A DNA stretch of 64,000 bases, taken from assembly GCF_001189365.1 (NCBI RefSeq), contig NZ_LFJJ01000004.1, positions 17,068 to 81,067 on the forward strand, given 5' to 3'. The DNA is from Candidatus Burkholderia verschuerenii (GTDB lineage Bacteria; Pseudomonadota; Gammaproteobacteria; Burkholderiales; Burkholderiaceae). This document shows, piece after piece, positions 9,567 to 20,599 of this stretch; within the stretch, counting starts at the first letter, position 1, and each line of letters opens with the position of its first letter. The position numbers and the translations under genes were made by a program. The notes beneath the pieces were generated by a model, which worked only from the letters and a program-made list of their open reading frames with translations, ran no database searches and was not told where the DNA came from.

Positions 9567-10187
9567 ATGCATGTCGGTGAGCGCTTCAACAGCATCAGCC
9601 ATCTGATCGGCGCGGTGCTGGCCGTCGCGGGCCTGGCGGCGCTCGTCACGATGGGCGCGCTCGATCGCGATCCGTACAAGATCGTGAGCTTCGCGATATA
9701 CGGCGCGATGCTCTTTCTGCTGTATCTGATTTCGACGCTGTATCATTTAGCCCGCACGCCGCGCGTCAAGGCGATCCTGCAGAAGTGCGATCATTCGGCT
9801 ATCTATCTGTTGATCGCCGGCAGCTATACACCCTTTACACTGGTGACCTTGCGCGGTCCGTGGGGCTGGTCGCTCTTCGGCGTGAGCTGGGGGCTCGCGG
9901 TCTTCGGCATCGTGCAGGAACTCACGCTCGGGCGCCGAACCCGCAGCGTTTCGATGGTGCTCTACGTGTTGATGGGCTGGCTCGCGCTCGTAGCCGTCCG
10001 TCCACTCGTGGTGGCGCTGCCGCCCGCAGGCACGGCATGGCTCGTGGCGGGCGGTGTGATCTACAGCGCCGGTATCTACTTTTTCATCAACGACGAGCGC
10101 ATCCGGCACGGCCACGGTATCTGGCATCTGTTCGTGCTCGCAGGCAGTCTTTGTCAGTTCGTGAGCGTCGCGCGCTACGTCGCGTGA
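9567..10187 (+). CDS. TrhA / HlyIII-family (PAQR) membrane protein
   Basis: A 206-residue protein with seven predicted transmembrane helices. Typical PAQR features are present: an N-terminal ERFNSISHLIGAV segment, then STLYHL, KCDHSAIYLLIAGSYTPF and HGHGIWHLFVLAGS, whose Ser/His/Asp residues form the putative metal site. Bacterial members are annotated hemolysin III or TrhA (membrane-fluidity homeostasis). A GGAAGG at 9557-9562 places the start at ATG 9567 rather than at an upstream TTG. Transcription is probably independent: a GC-rich stem (GGGGCGC 9466-9472 / GCGCCCC 9491-9497) lies between it and the cytochrome gene. Confidence 0.88.
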   Translation: MHVGERFNSISHLIGAVLAVAGLAALVTMGALDRDPYKIVSFAIYGAMLFLLYLISTLYHLARTPRVKAILQKCDHSAIYLLIAGSYTPFTLVTLRGPWGWSLFGVSWGLAVFGIVQELTLGRRTRSVSMVLYVLMGWLALVAVRPLVVALPPAGTAWLVAGGVIYSAGIYFFINDERIRHGHGIWHLFVLAGSLCQFVSVARYVA

Positions 10188-10426
10188 GCTTCCTGAATTC
10201 CGACATTGCACGCGCATCGTTCATGTCGATGCAACTTACAGCCAGCCGGCGTGTCTTGATAGCGCGTCGATTCTCGCGGTGATGCCAGGCGCCTGACACG
10301 CGCCGACAATGGCCGCCGCCCGATTATTTCCGAGCGTCGCGCGTGCAGGATTGCGACCGAATCCCGATTCGCCGTCGGCATCGCTGACATGCGCACCGCT
10401 CGCCAGAACGAATACGAACATCCTTT

Positions 10427-11992
10427 ATGTCTTTTGATTCACTCGGCCTGTCCGAACCTCTGCTTCGCGCCGTCAACGAACTGGGCTACTCGAGCCCGAC
10501 TCCGATTCAGCGCCAGGCCATTCCCGCCGTGCTCAAGGGCGGCGACCTGCTCGCCGGCGCGCAGACCGGCACCGGCAAGACCGCCGGCTTCACGCTGCCC
10601 ATTCTTCAACGTCTCTCGCAACTCGCGCCGGCCGCGACCGCGAAGCGCCCGGTGCGCGCCCTGATCCTCACGCCGACGCGCGAACTCGCCGCGCAGGTCG
10701 AGGAAAGCGTGCGCGCCTACGGCAAGTATCTGAAGCTGAAGTCCACCGTGATGTTCGGCGGCGTCGGCATCAATCCGCAGATCGACGCGTTGAAGCGCGG
10801 CGTGGATATCGGCGTAGCGACGCCCGGCCGGCTGCTCGATCACATGCAGCAGCGGACCATCGATCTGTCTCAGCTCGAGATTCTCGTGCTCGACGAAGCC
10901 GATCGCATGCTGGACATGGGCTTTATCCACGACATCAAGCGCGTGCTGGCCAAGCTGCCGCCGAAGCGTCAGAACCTGCTGTTTTCGGCCACCTTCTCCG
11001 ATGAAATCAAGGCGCTCGCCGACGGCCTGCTCGATTCGCCCGCGCTGATCGAAGTCGCGCGCCGCAACACGACGGCGGAAACGGTCGACCAGAAAATCTA
11101 TCCGGTCGATCGCGATCGCAAGCGCGAACTGCTGACGCACCTGATCCGCGCCAACAACTGGTTTCAGGTGCTCGTCTTCACGCGTACCAAGCACGGCGCG
11201 AACCGTCTTGCCGAGCAACTGACGCGCGACGGCATCAGCGCGCTCGCGATCCACGGCAACAAGAGCCAGTCGGCGCGCACGCGTGCGCTCGCGGAGTTCA
11301 AGGATCAGACGCTGCAGGTGCTGGTCGCGACCGATATCGCGGCGCGCGGCATCGATATCGATCAACTGCCGCACGTCGTCAATTTCGATCTGCCGAACGT
11401 GCCGGAAGATTACGTGCATCGGATCGGCCGCACGGGCCGCGCGGGCGCGGAAGGCGAAGCGGTGTCGCTCGTTTGCGTCGACGAACATATTCTGCTGCGC
11501 GATATCGAGCGCCTGATCAAGCGTAAAATCGTGCGCGAAGTCGTGCCGGGTTTCGAGCCCGATCCGCACGCGAAGCCCGAGCCGATCCTGCGTCGCAGCG
11601 GGCAGCAGCAACGAGGCGCGCCGCGCGAAGGCGCACCGCGTCGTGACGGCGGTCAGGGTCAAGCGCGTCGCGAAGGCGAAGGCCGCCGCGAAGGCGAATC
11701 GCGACGCGACGGCGCGCCGAAGGGACAATCGCGCGATGCGCGCGCGAGTAACGGCGCATCCGGCAACGGTCAACCGTCGCGCGATGGCCGTGGTCACAAG
11801 CCCGCCGCCGCGAAGCCGAATCACGGCGCAGGCTCGGCGCCCCGCCGCTCCGGCGACGCATCGACGGCCGGCCACGCTGCCGCGCCGCGCGGCAAGGGCG
11901 GCAATCCGGGCGCGTTGCTCGGCGGCAAGCCGCGCATCGATGGCGCGCCTGCGCGTCGCGATCGCGTGCGTTCGGAGGAACGCGGGCGCTAA
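10427..11992 (+). CDS. rhlE: DEAD-box ATP-dependent RNA helicase, RhlE type
   Basis: Cytoplasmic RNA helicase of 521 residues, active in ribosome assembly or RNA turnover. All core motifs are in order: Q-motif ([20 protein letters not shown]), [43 protein letters not shown], and [10 protein letters not shown]. After about residue 385 the protein turns into a 130-residue Arg/Gly/Glu-rich tail with repeated RREGE / RRDG units, as in RhlE and similar RNA-binding extensions. A strong intrinsic terminator follows at 12030-12070. The subfamily name rests on the domain layout and the tail. Confidence 0.9.
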   Translation: MSFDSLGLSEPLLRAVNELGYSSPTPIQRQAIPAVLKGGDLLAGAQTGTGKTAGFTLPILQRLSQLAPAATAKRPVRALILTPTRELAAQVEESVRAYGKYLKLKSTVMFGGVGINPQIDALKRGVDIGVATPGRLLDHMQQRTIDLSQLEILVLDEADRMLDMGFIHDIKRVLAKLPPKRQNLLFSATFSDEIKALADGLLDSPALIEVARRNTTAETVDQKIYPVDRDRKRELLTHLIRANNWFQVLVFTRTKHGANRLAEQLTRDGISALAIHGNKSQSARTRALAEFKDQTLQVLVATDIAARGIDIDQLPHVVNFDLPNVPEDYVHRIGRTGRAGAEGEAVSLVCVDEHILLRDIERLIKRKIVREVVPGFEPDPHAKPEPILRRSGQQQRGAPREGAPRRDGGQGQARREGEGRREGESRRDGAPKGQSRDARASNGASGNGQPSRDGRGHKPAAAKPNHGAGSAPRRSGDASTAGHAAAPRGKGGNPGALLGGKPRIDGAPARRDRVRSEERGR

Positions 11993-12029
11993 GCGCCGGT
12001 TGTCGTTTTAGGCTGGAATTGTTTCGATG

Positions 12030-12070
12030 TCGCCCGGATCGCTCTCGCAGTGATCCGGGCGATTGTTTTT
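12030..12070 (+). terminator. Intrinsic terminator after rhlE
   Basis: TCGCCCGGATC (12030-12040) pairs perfectly with GATCCGGGCGA (12052-12062) across an 11-base loop and is followed by TTGTTTTT. It is 38 bases past the helicase stop and just before the stop of the convergent gene at 12082. Confidence 0.88.
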
Positions 12071-12081
12071 GGGCGGCAACT

Positions 12082-12582
12082 TCAGGCGGCAGCGCGTGCC
12101 GCCTGCCTCAGCCATTCGATCTGATCGCGCCAGCGCGCGAGCACGTCGGGCTCATCGACGAGTTCGAAACGGATGCCGCTCGTCAGCCGCGCATAGCCGA
12201 CGCGTTGCGCTTCGCCGCTTTCGATCGTGCCGACGAAGCACGCGACCGGCACGCCATCCATCATCACGCGACGCGTGCTCAACTGCACCTGATAAAAGCA
12301 CTCGTCCGCGACGAACGAAAGCGTCGCGCGACCGCGCTCGGCAATCGCGTGCGCGGTGCGCGAGGTCGGCCAGAGCGCGAAGCACAAGGTCCGGGCACCG
12401 GGCGCGAGCAATTCGCCGGCGCTCAGCAGCGCGGTCCGAACGCGCCCGGCATCGTCGACGCCGTGCAGCGACGCGGTGAAACCGTCCGGTGCGGCCGACA
12501 ACGTGCCGTCGAAGAGCGTGCGAAGCTCAAGCGGCCATTCGTCGAATGCCGTCTGCGAGGTCGAAGCTTGGGAATCGGTCAT
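12082..12582 (-). CDS. Conserved hypothetical protein, possibly a pyridoxamine-phosphate-oxidase-like (split barrel) fold
   Basis: A 166-residue soluble protein with no signal peptide or membrane segment. The central part (ARTLCFALWPTSRTAHAIAERGRATLSFVADECFYQVQLSTRRV) alternates short beta-like stretches in a way that recalls flavin-binding split-barrel proteins, but no diagnostic motif is present, so this is only a suggestion. It is convergent with rhlE across the terminator and lies 49 bases downstream of the ferritin-like gene, so the two may be cotranscribed. Function unknown. Confidence 0.6.
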   Translation of the reverse strand: MTDSQASTSQTAFDEWPLELRTLFDGTLSAAPDGFTASLHGVDDAGRVRTALLSAGELLAPGARTLCFALWPTSRTAHAIAERGRATLSFVADECFYQVQLSTRRVMMDGVPVACFVGTIESGEAQRVGYARLTSGIRFELVDEPDVLARWRDQIEWLRQAARAAA

Positions 12583-12631
12583 GAACTCACGATGCCGGAG
12601 CGCGCCCCGGCATCTCCTGATCGGGAAGCAA

Positions 12632-13456
12632 TCAGCGGAAGAACAACTGCGTCATCTTGGCCAGCGGATATTGCACGCCGGGCAGAATCTTCGCCGGCAG
12701 ATCGAGCGGCTTGAGCAGCATCTTGATGCATTGATCCGCCGACAGATTGCGCCGAACGAGCGCATTGACGCGCGCGGACAGTTGGCGATTGTAGTCGGCG
12801 TCCTGCGCGCGTTCGGGATATCGAATCGCGAACACATGACGCAACGCGATTTCAGAATCTTCGCTCTTGAGTTCGGCCACGCGCCGGATCAGGGCGCCGA
12901 GCACCGCGAACCGGCCATTGCCTTCGATCTTGTTCCACTTCTTGAAAAAGTGGAAAAAGTGCTTGTAGTGGCGCACTTCGTCGGTACGGATATTGTCGGT
13001 GATCTCCTTGAGCACCGGCTCGTCCGAACACTTGTTGATGGCGCGATACAGCGTGGCCGTACCCGTTTCCACGACGCAACGCGCCACCATTTCGAGCGCG
13101 CGCTTCTTCTCGAACGCCTCGTACGAGCACGTCTTCGAATATTCGTCGAAAAAATTCTTGAAGGCCGTGTCCCAGTCGAAGGTGGGCCACACATGATTGA
13201 TGTAGGTCTTGAGCGCGAACCCGTGCTGCATTTCTTCGGGCTCCCACTCATTATTCAGCCATGCCGCGATCTCGGGATCGTCTTGAAAATAAGTGCTGAG
13301 ATTGCTGGTGTAAAGATCGGTGCCGCTCTCGATAAACGAGCAGGCACACAACAACAGCAAAAGATCTTCGTTCGACGCCGCCTTTTGACGATCTATTCGA
13401 TTGAGATCGATGTCTTCGATGCGCCAGGGCATCACATAAGTCCGATCTGCGTGCAT
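12632..13456 (-). CDS. Ferritin-like diiron-domain protein
   Basis: A 274-residue, largely helical protein. It has the full set of carboxylate-bridged diiron ligands of the ferritin-like superfamily: E43 (FIESG), E75-x-x-H78 (EEMQH), E130 (VVETG) and E160-x-x-H163 (DEVRH). Those spacings match four-helix-bundle oxidases and desaturases such as fatty-acid desaturase- or AurF-type proteins more than storage ferritins. The C-terminal ~70 residues (PLDLPAKILPG..) contain no extra motif. A redox role acting on an unknown substrate is inferred. It probably forms an operon with the small gene downstream. Confidence 0.75.
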   Translation of the reverse strand: MHADRTYVMPWRIEDIDLNRIDRQKAASNEDLLLLLCACSFIESGTDLYTSNLSTYFQDDPEIAAWLNNEWEPEEMQHGFALKTYINHVWPTFDWDTAFKNFFDEYSKTCSYEAFEKKRALEMVARCVVETGTATLYRAINKCSDEPVLKEITDNIRTDEVRHYKHFFHFFKKWNKIEGNGRFAVLGALIRRVAELKSEDSEIALRHVFAIRYPERAQDADYNRQLSARVNALVRRNLSADQCIKMLLKPLDLPAKILPGVQYPLAKMTQLFFR

Positions 13457-13706
13457 GTATCGCGCTCCCTTGCTGGAATGAACGCGCCATCGGCCAAAAA
13501 GGACGGCCGAGGTTCAAAGGTGAAGCCGCGTGTGGTTCGATTCCAGCTTGCCTGTCAGCTTGGTTTCCTGTCCTTGGCGGCCTGTTAGACAATCTTAGCC
13601 GTCCCGCAACGAGTTTGCAGACATCAAGGGACAGACTTCCGCCGTGCGGCGCAGTTCCGTGCCCGGCAAATCTTTACGACTCGTCCAGACGGCTATCAGG
13701 CGCAGA

Positions 13707-15059
13707 TCAGAGCAGGAATTGTGCCGTTGCTGCGGGCGCGCGTCGGCTCGTGCTCAAGCCATGCGTTGCGCACGCTTCATTCGCCACGCGACGATGACGA
13801 GCGACAGTACCGCTGCAAGCAACACGTAATCTCGGTGCGAGCTTGTCGCCGGTGACGTGGATGAACGTCTCGACGATGGTCGGCGCAAAGCCGCCGAACA
13901 GCGTCACGCCGAGCGCATAGCCGATGGACAGACCCGTCGAGCACACGCGCGTGGGAAAGATTTCGGACATGAGCGCGGGCATCGGACCGGAATATGCCGC
14001 CTTGAGAATGCCCGCGCCGGCTTGCAGCACGACGAGCGACGCGACGGTCGGATGCGTTTGCAGCCAGGCAAACATCGGATAAATCGTGACGCCCATCACA
14101 ATCGACGTGCCGAGCATGATGCGGATACGCCCGAGCCTATCGGACAGCGCGCCCATCACCGGCGAAAAGATGAATTGCAATCCGCCATTGAGCACGACCA
14201 CTGCGAACGATGCCGTGGCCGGCAGATGCAACTGCTTGACCGCGTACATCGGCATGTAGAGTTGCAGCACATACACGCCCACCGTCGACTGCGCGACGAT
14301 GCCGATCGCCAGCAACAAATTGATCCATTGCTTCGAGAACGACACACCCGGCTCGGCGGTTTGCGGTTTGGCGCGGTTGGCGAGAAACTCCGGCGTTTCG
14401 TCCAGATGCGAGCGGATGTAATAGCCGACCGGCCCGATCAGCAGGCCGAACACGAACGGAATGCGCCAGCCCCAGCTTTCGAGTTGCGGTTGCGGAAGCC
14501 AGGCGCTGAGAATCGAGCCGAACGCCGCCGCCATGATCGCCGCGAGCCCTTGGCTGGCGAACTGCCAGCTCGCGTAGTACCCGCGTTTCGACGCGCTGTG
14601 CTCGACCATGAAGGCCGTCGCGCTGCCGAATTCGCCGCCGACGGCAAAGCCCTGAATCAGGCGCGCGAGCAGGATCAGCAACGGCGCGGCGATGCCGATC
14701 CGCTCGTAGGTCGGCATGATCGCCATCGTCAGCGTGCCGGGCGTCATCAGAAGGATCGCGACGGTCAGCGCTGCCTTGCGGCCTTTCCTGTCGCCGTAGA
14801 CGCCCAGCACGATCGCCCCGAGCGGCCGCATGAAAAACGAGATGCCGAAGGTGCCGATGGCGAGCATCGTCGACAGCCATTCGTCGTGCGACGGGAAGAA
14901 CGCCCGCGCGATCATCGACGCGAAGTAGCCGTAGACGAGGAAGTCGAACCATTCGAGCGCATTACCCACCGACGACGAAAACACGATGCGACGCACCATC
15001 GCCTTCGAAAGCGGTTGCGTGTGCGTCTCGTGCGCGGCCGAGCCGTGCGAAGTGTCCAT
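13707..15059 (-). pseudogene. MFS transporter, metabolite:H+ symporter (MHS) family, C-terminus frameshifted
   Basis: Twelve-helix MHS-type transporter (ProP/KgtP-like) with the signatures GNALEWFDFLVYGYF, FFMRPLGAIVLGVYGDRKGRK and RLIQGFAVGGEFG. ATG 15059 has AGGAG 6 bases upstream; an earlier in-frame ATG at 15080 is less likely. Near 13828-13833 the frame breaks. After GDKLAP the present frame gives a polar, Arg-rich tail (RLRVACSGTVARHRRV..) that runs to 13707. One frame over lies a hydrophobic helix reading YVLLAAVLSLVIVAW followed by RMKRAQRMA and a TGA at 13754-13756. A 2-base deletion explains this simply. The last transmembrane helix is therefore lost, and the transporter is probably inactive or impaired. 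Confidence 0.8.
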
Positions 15060-15213
15060 GATATCTCCTGCTTTTTTCATATCGTCGCGCGTCGCGTGCC
15101 GTTTCGCGCGGACGTGCGTCGCCCGTTCGCTTGCGCCGTGGCAGCGAACTTGACGAAGATGTTAGGTCGAAGGCGAGCGCCGGATCAGCGCTCGCCGGAT
15201 CGGTCGATCGGCC

Positions 15214-16847
15214 TCAGAAGCCGGCTGCGAGCCCGTCGCGCCGGCTGTCGCTCGCCGCGACGTAGCCGCGATCGGGATCGTTGCGGTCGAGTTTCCAGAT
15301 GTACTGGCCCGAGCCGAAATCCATATACGGGTCGTCGATCGACTTGATCGTGTGGCCAAGTCCTTCCAGCGCGCGCGCCGTTTCCGGATCGAGCGTCGAC
15401 TCGACGTCGATGGTGAAATCGCGGTTGACCTTCCAGCGCGGCGCATCGCACGCAGCCTGCGGCTGCTGGCCGTAGTCGAGCATCCGCACGATGGACTGCA
15501 AATGCCCTTGCGGCTGCATGTCGCCGCCCATCACGCCGAAGCTCATGACGGCTTCCTGCTTGCCGTCGACCTGCTGCGTCAGGAACGCCGGGATGATGGT
15601 GTGGAACGGGCGCTTGCCGCCTTCGACCACGTTGGCCGACTTCGGGTCCATCGAGAAGCCGCTGCCGCGGTTCTGCAGCGAAATGCCCATGTTCGGCACG
15701 ACCACGCCCGAACCGAAGCCCATGTAATTCGACTGGATGAAGCTCACCATCATGCCGCGCTCGTCCGCCACCGACATGTAGATGGTACCGCCGGCCTTCG
15801 GCATGCCGAAATCGAACTGCGTGGCCTTCGACGGATCGATCAGTTTCGCGCGCTCGGTGAGATACGCGTCGTCGAGCATCTGCTCGGGCGTCACTTCCAT
15901 CGAGCGCGGATCGGTGACGTAGCGGTAGACATCCGCGAATGCGAGTTTCATCGCCTCGATTTGCAGATGCTGAGACTCGATGCGATCGACCGTCAGCGTG
16001 TCGATGTCGAACTTGTCGAGAATGCCGAGCGCGATGAGCGCGGCGATGCCCTGCCCGTTCGGCGGAATCTCGTGCACCGTATGGCCACGATAATCCTTGC
16101 TGATCGGCTCAACCCAGTCCGCGCGATAGTTGCGCAGATCGTCCAGCGTCATCGCGCCGCCGCCTTCGCGCGAATAGGCCGCGATGCGCTCCGCGATTTC
16201 GCCTTCGTAGTAAGCGCGCGGGCCGTGCTTCGCGAGCAGGCGCAAGGTGTTGGCGTGACCGGGAAAGCGCACGAGTTCGCTGACTTCGGGCGCGCGGCCG
16301 CGCGGCATGAAGGTATCCGCGAAGCCCGGCTGATCTTTCAGTTCCGGCACGGCCGCCGCCCACTTGTACGCGACGATGCTCGCCACCGCATGGCCGCGCT
16401 CCGCGATCTCGATGGCCGGTTCCATGAGGTCCGCAAACGGCAGGCTGCCGAATTTGGCATGCAACGCTTCCCAACCCGCGATGACGCCGGGCACCGTCAC
16501 CGAATCCCAGCCGCGCTTCGGCTGTTGCGCAAGACCGCCTTCCTCGCCGTACTTGCGACGGAAGTAATCGACATTCCACGCCGCCGGCGAAACGCCCGAC
16601 GCATTCAACCCATGCAACTTTTTGCCGTCCCACACGAGCGCGAAGGCATCGCCGCCGAGACCGCACGACACCGGTTCGCCACGGTGATGGCGGCCGCCGC
16701 GATGGCCGCATCGACTGCATTGCCGCCCTTCCAGAGCATGCGCAGGCCGGCCTGAGCCGCGAGCGGGTGAGACGTGGACACGATGTTGCGTGCGAATACG
16801 GGCAGGCGCGGTGTCGGATACGGGTTTTGCCAGTTGAAGCGAGTCAT
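15214..16847 (-). pseudogene. ggt: Gamma-glutamyltransferase, frameshifted near the N-terminus
   Basis: Gamma-glutamyltranspeptidases cleave glutathione and gamma-glutamyl compounds at the envelope. The gene starts at ATG 16847 (MTRFNWQNPYP.. STSHPLAAQAGLRMLWKGGNAVDAAIAAAAITV). It then changes frame at 16678-16680 and resumes one frame over with EPVSCGLGGDAFALVWDGK, continuing to 15214. The missing base would restore ITVVEPVSCGLGGD, the normal family sequence. The rest is full length: PPNGQG, the nucleophile Thr region (GGTIYMSVADERG), QNRGSGF, MGGDMQPQGHLQ. A single-base deletion is the simplest cause. Without it translation stops early, so no active enzyme is expected. Confidence 0.85.
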
Positions 16848-17285
16848 GTATGAAGTCCGGAATGCGGGTGGTCGATGCCACCTCACGATGCGAAAAGGCT
16901 TGATGAAGCTGTCAGGCAAAACCGAAAGTTTGCATTGCGAGTCAAAGCTTAAACAAATTCATTTATTGTATGAATTGATGCAACGAAGGCATGAATAAGC
17001 CGCTGCTGAGTTTGTGTGCACTGCGGTAGGAACCTCAAGTAAATTCTGCAAACCTCCGGCCACATCTACCCGCCGTCCCGCGCTCGAAAAGTCAAAGTGA
17101 AAATTTTTCTCGCGCATTTGGCACTCGTCTGACGCTTGCCTACAATCCCAATTCCCGGCATTCGCAGCACAAAAATTCTGGCGTGTGCCCGGCAGTTTTC
17201 AGTATCCCCGTACAACGTTTCGAAGCTTAAAGATCCGGCTCACAAAGCCGGTTGCTTATGCCGTTCGGTCGTCATGGAGAACACG
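16848..17285. other. 438-base intergenic region with AT-rich inverted repeat
   Basis: Lies between the ggt remnant (leftward) and a small rightward gene. AATTCAT (16956-16962) and ATGAATT (16970-16976) form perfect 7-base arms around a 7-base spacer, within an unusually AT-rich stretch (about 16920-16990) for this genome. This is a candidate operator or promoter zone for ggt. The rest shows no coding signature or RNA gene. Confidence 0.5.
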
Positions 17286-17483
17286 ATGCTGAGTCCGCAC
17301 GAATTTGCCACGCTGCTATTGGTTCAGGAAGCTCCGAATCAGGTCGAGATGGAACGCGAGGAACTCGACGCCTTGCTGGAACACCAACTCGTACAACTCG
17401 AAAATCTCGCCTCGGGACGGCAGCAATGGCGTCTCACCGAATCCGGCGATTCCACCGTCAAGGCTTTCAAGCGCTTCTCGTAG
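17286..17483 (+). CDS. Small conserved-looking protein, unknown function
   Basis: A 65-residue acidic, mostly helical protein (MLSPHEFATLLLVQEAPNQ...). GGAG at 17276-17279 with a 6-base spacer supports ATG 17286; ATG 17274 would add four residues and has no such site. Codon use is normal for the chromosome. I recall similar short proteins in other Burkholderia relatives but know no function. It is convergent with the lipoprotein gene downstream. Confidence 0.6.
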   Translation: MLSPHEFATLLLVQEAPNQVEMEREELDALLEHQLVQLENLASGRQQWRLTESGDSTVKAFKRFS

Positions 17484-17542
17484 CAAATTCCGCAGGACTC
17501 CGGACGCGGCGCTCCAGCCGCGTTACGGCTTCACCCTCTACC

Positions 17543-17929
17543 CTATCCCGCACGCAAGGTCGGATCGACCGACGCACGCCAGGTAAGCGCCTGCGCACGC
17601 TGATCCAGGAAGAAATTGGCCCATGCACTTTGCGCATCCGGGCCGGGACTCGCCTTGTACGCACGGTATCGCTCGGCGATCGACGCCTGGAAGCCGCAAA
17701 AGCGCTCCTTCGACACGCCGCCGCGCTTTTGCGCGACATAGGCATCGAAAAACGCCGAGTAGACCGACTGCGCGTCCGCGCCGTAGTCGACCGGCGTGCT
17801 CGCGCACATCGACTGCAAGGCATCGAAGGACGGCGCGCCTAGCGAGCCGTCGAGATTCGGCGTGCCAACGCAGGCGGCCAGCGCGACCGCGCCGAACACG
17901 CCTGAAAGAATCAGAATCCACATTCGCAT
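17543..17929 (-). CDS. Small outer-envelope lipoprotein, unknown function
   Basis: A 128-residue protein with a clear lipoprotein signal: positively charged MRMW start, hydrophobic stretch, and lipobox LAAC with Cys20. AGGTGA upstream of ATG 17929 fixes the start. The mature part has two further Cys residues (SMCAS, ERFCGF) that could form a disulphide, and no recognised domain. It is divergent from glpK across a region that carries GGCCGAATGGC-type palindromes (17991-18067). Confidence 0.7.
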   Translation of the reverse strand: MRMWILILSGVFGAVALAACVGTPNLDGSLGAPSFDALQSMCASTPVDYGADAQSVYSAFFDAYVAQKRGGVSKERFCGFQASIAERYRAYKASPGPDAQSAWANFFLDQRAQALTWRASVDPTLRAG

Positions 17930-17990
17930 TGCATTCACCTGTGGTCGATTCGAGCCGCCAGTATCGGTCGATCCCAAAGTTCGCGCCACT

Positions 17991-18067
17991 CGGCCGAACG
18001 GCATAGGCCGAATGGCATCTTTTCGCGGACACGATGGAATCTGCCGATTTGCCTATGCCATTCGGCC
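17991..18067. repeat. REP-like extragenic palindrome cluster
   Basis: Three copies of a GGCCGAA(T/C)GGCATAGG-type unit. Two are head to tail (17992-18007 and 18006-18018) and one is inverted (18052-18067). GGCCGAATGGCAT at 18006-18018 has an exact reverse complement at 18055-18067. A related arrangement occurs at 51240-51297. The element lies between the divergent lipoprotein and glpK genes and could fold into a cruciform or hairpin. Confidence 0.6.
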
Positions 18068-18166
18068 AGGTTGTCCGCGATCCTCGCCTCCGATAGATTG
18101 TTTGCACAGGCGGACGGTCATCGTCCGAGCCATGCAGCCCACGCGTCTGTCCAACCGGAGAAGACC

Positions 18167-19663
<1,497 letters not shown>

Positions 19664-19683
19664 CCGTGCGCAGCCCGCACCTA

Positions 19684-20370
19684 TCAGGACATGACGTCCC
19701 CGAATTCCCCGCGCACACCCGCTTCGACAAACGCAGGCAGCTCATCCATATGCTTCATGATTCGCGTCACGCCCATGTCGCCCAACACCTGCGCATAACC
19801 GCCGGGAATGTGGCTCGCGCCCACGAACGCGACGGTTTTCATGCCCGCCGCGCGCGCGGCCGAGAGGCCCGCGATGCTGTCCTCGATCACCAGACAGCGC
19901 GCCGGATCGACGCCGAGCGCTTTCGCCGCGAAAAGGTACACGTCGGGAAACGGCTTCGGACGCTCGACCTGCTGCGCGCTGAAAACCCGCTCGCGCACGA
20001 TTTCCTCCAGCCCCGCGCGACGAACCGACGCCTGAACCCGCTCCATCCGGCTATTCGACACGACCGCGACTAGCAAGCCGCATCGTTCGAGCGCCGCACG
20101 CACGCCCGCGATCGGCCCGACGGATTGTGCAAGCTCGCGCGACACGCGCGCCTCGATCGTTTCGACGAATTTCTACGGCATGACAATGCCGAAGCGGCTC
20201 TCCAGATCGGCGAGAAAGCGCGACGTCTGCTGGCCGAAGGCGGTTTTCACGACCGGTTCGAAGTCAATGCCGGGGAAAGTCTCCGTCAGGACCTCCAGCA
20301 TGACGCGGTCGACGATGACTTCGCTGTCGACGAGCACGCCGTCGCAGTCGCAGATGAGGAGATCGATCAT
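19684..20370 (-). pseudogene. HAD-IA phosphatase (beta-phosphoglucomutase/GS1-like), interrupted by an in-frame amber codon
   Basis: The reading frame is continuous from ATG 20370 (MIDLLICDCDGVLVDSE, nucleophile D8 and D10) to 19684, except for a TAG at 20173-20175, codon 66. Downstream of the stop the same frame carries the other HAD motifs: VVSNS (motif II), [17 protein letters not shown] with the motif III Lys, and [19 protein letters not shown] (motif IV). Since the frame is unchanged, a single substitution (most simply CAG Gln to TAG) explains it. A GTG at 20145 with GAGG upstream could reinitiate the C-terminal half, but without motif I it would be inactive. Confidence 0.85.
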
Positions 20371-20464
20371 GATGTTTCGTATGACATGGAACCGTGATGA
20401 TAAGCGCTCGCGAACTCGCCGCCGCCCGAGCATCGTGGAGAGCGTGGAAAACTGACGCCGGCGC

Positions 20465-20470
20465 TATAAT
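20465..20470 (+). promoter_or_regulatory. Perfect -10 box upstream of miaB
   Basis: TATAAT at 20465-20470, about 130 bases before miaB. No good -35 hexamer stands 16-18 bases upstream (GCGTGG region), so the promoter may be weak or activator-dependent. Likely drives miaB and perhaps the phoH-ybeY genes behind it. Confidence 0.45.
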
Positions 20471-20599
20471 ATTGGGTTCAATTACAGTAAAAAGCGGTGC
20501 GGATCGGCAGAAATACGCGCTAAAGCGCCACCGTCCGCGGCGAATCCCTCAATCTCTTTTTTACGCCCCCAGATTAACCACTGTGACCGGCGACGATTC

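Noticed and set aside
11600..11990. Low-complexity Arg/Gly/Glu tail of the helicase as a separate gene or frameshift artefact
   Set aside because: The same frame continues from the helicase core and such tails are normal in RhlE-type proteins.
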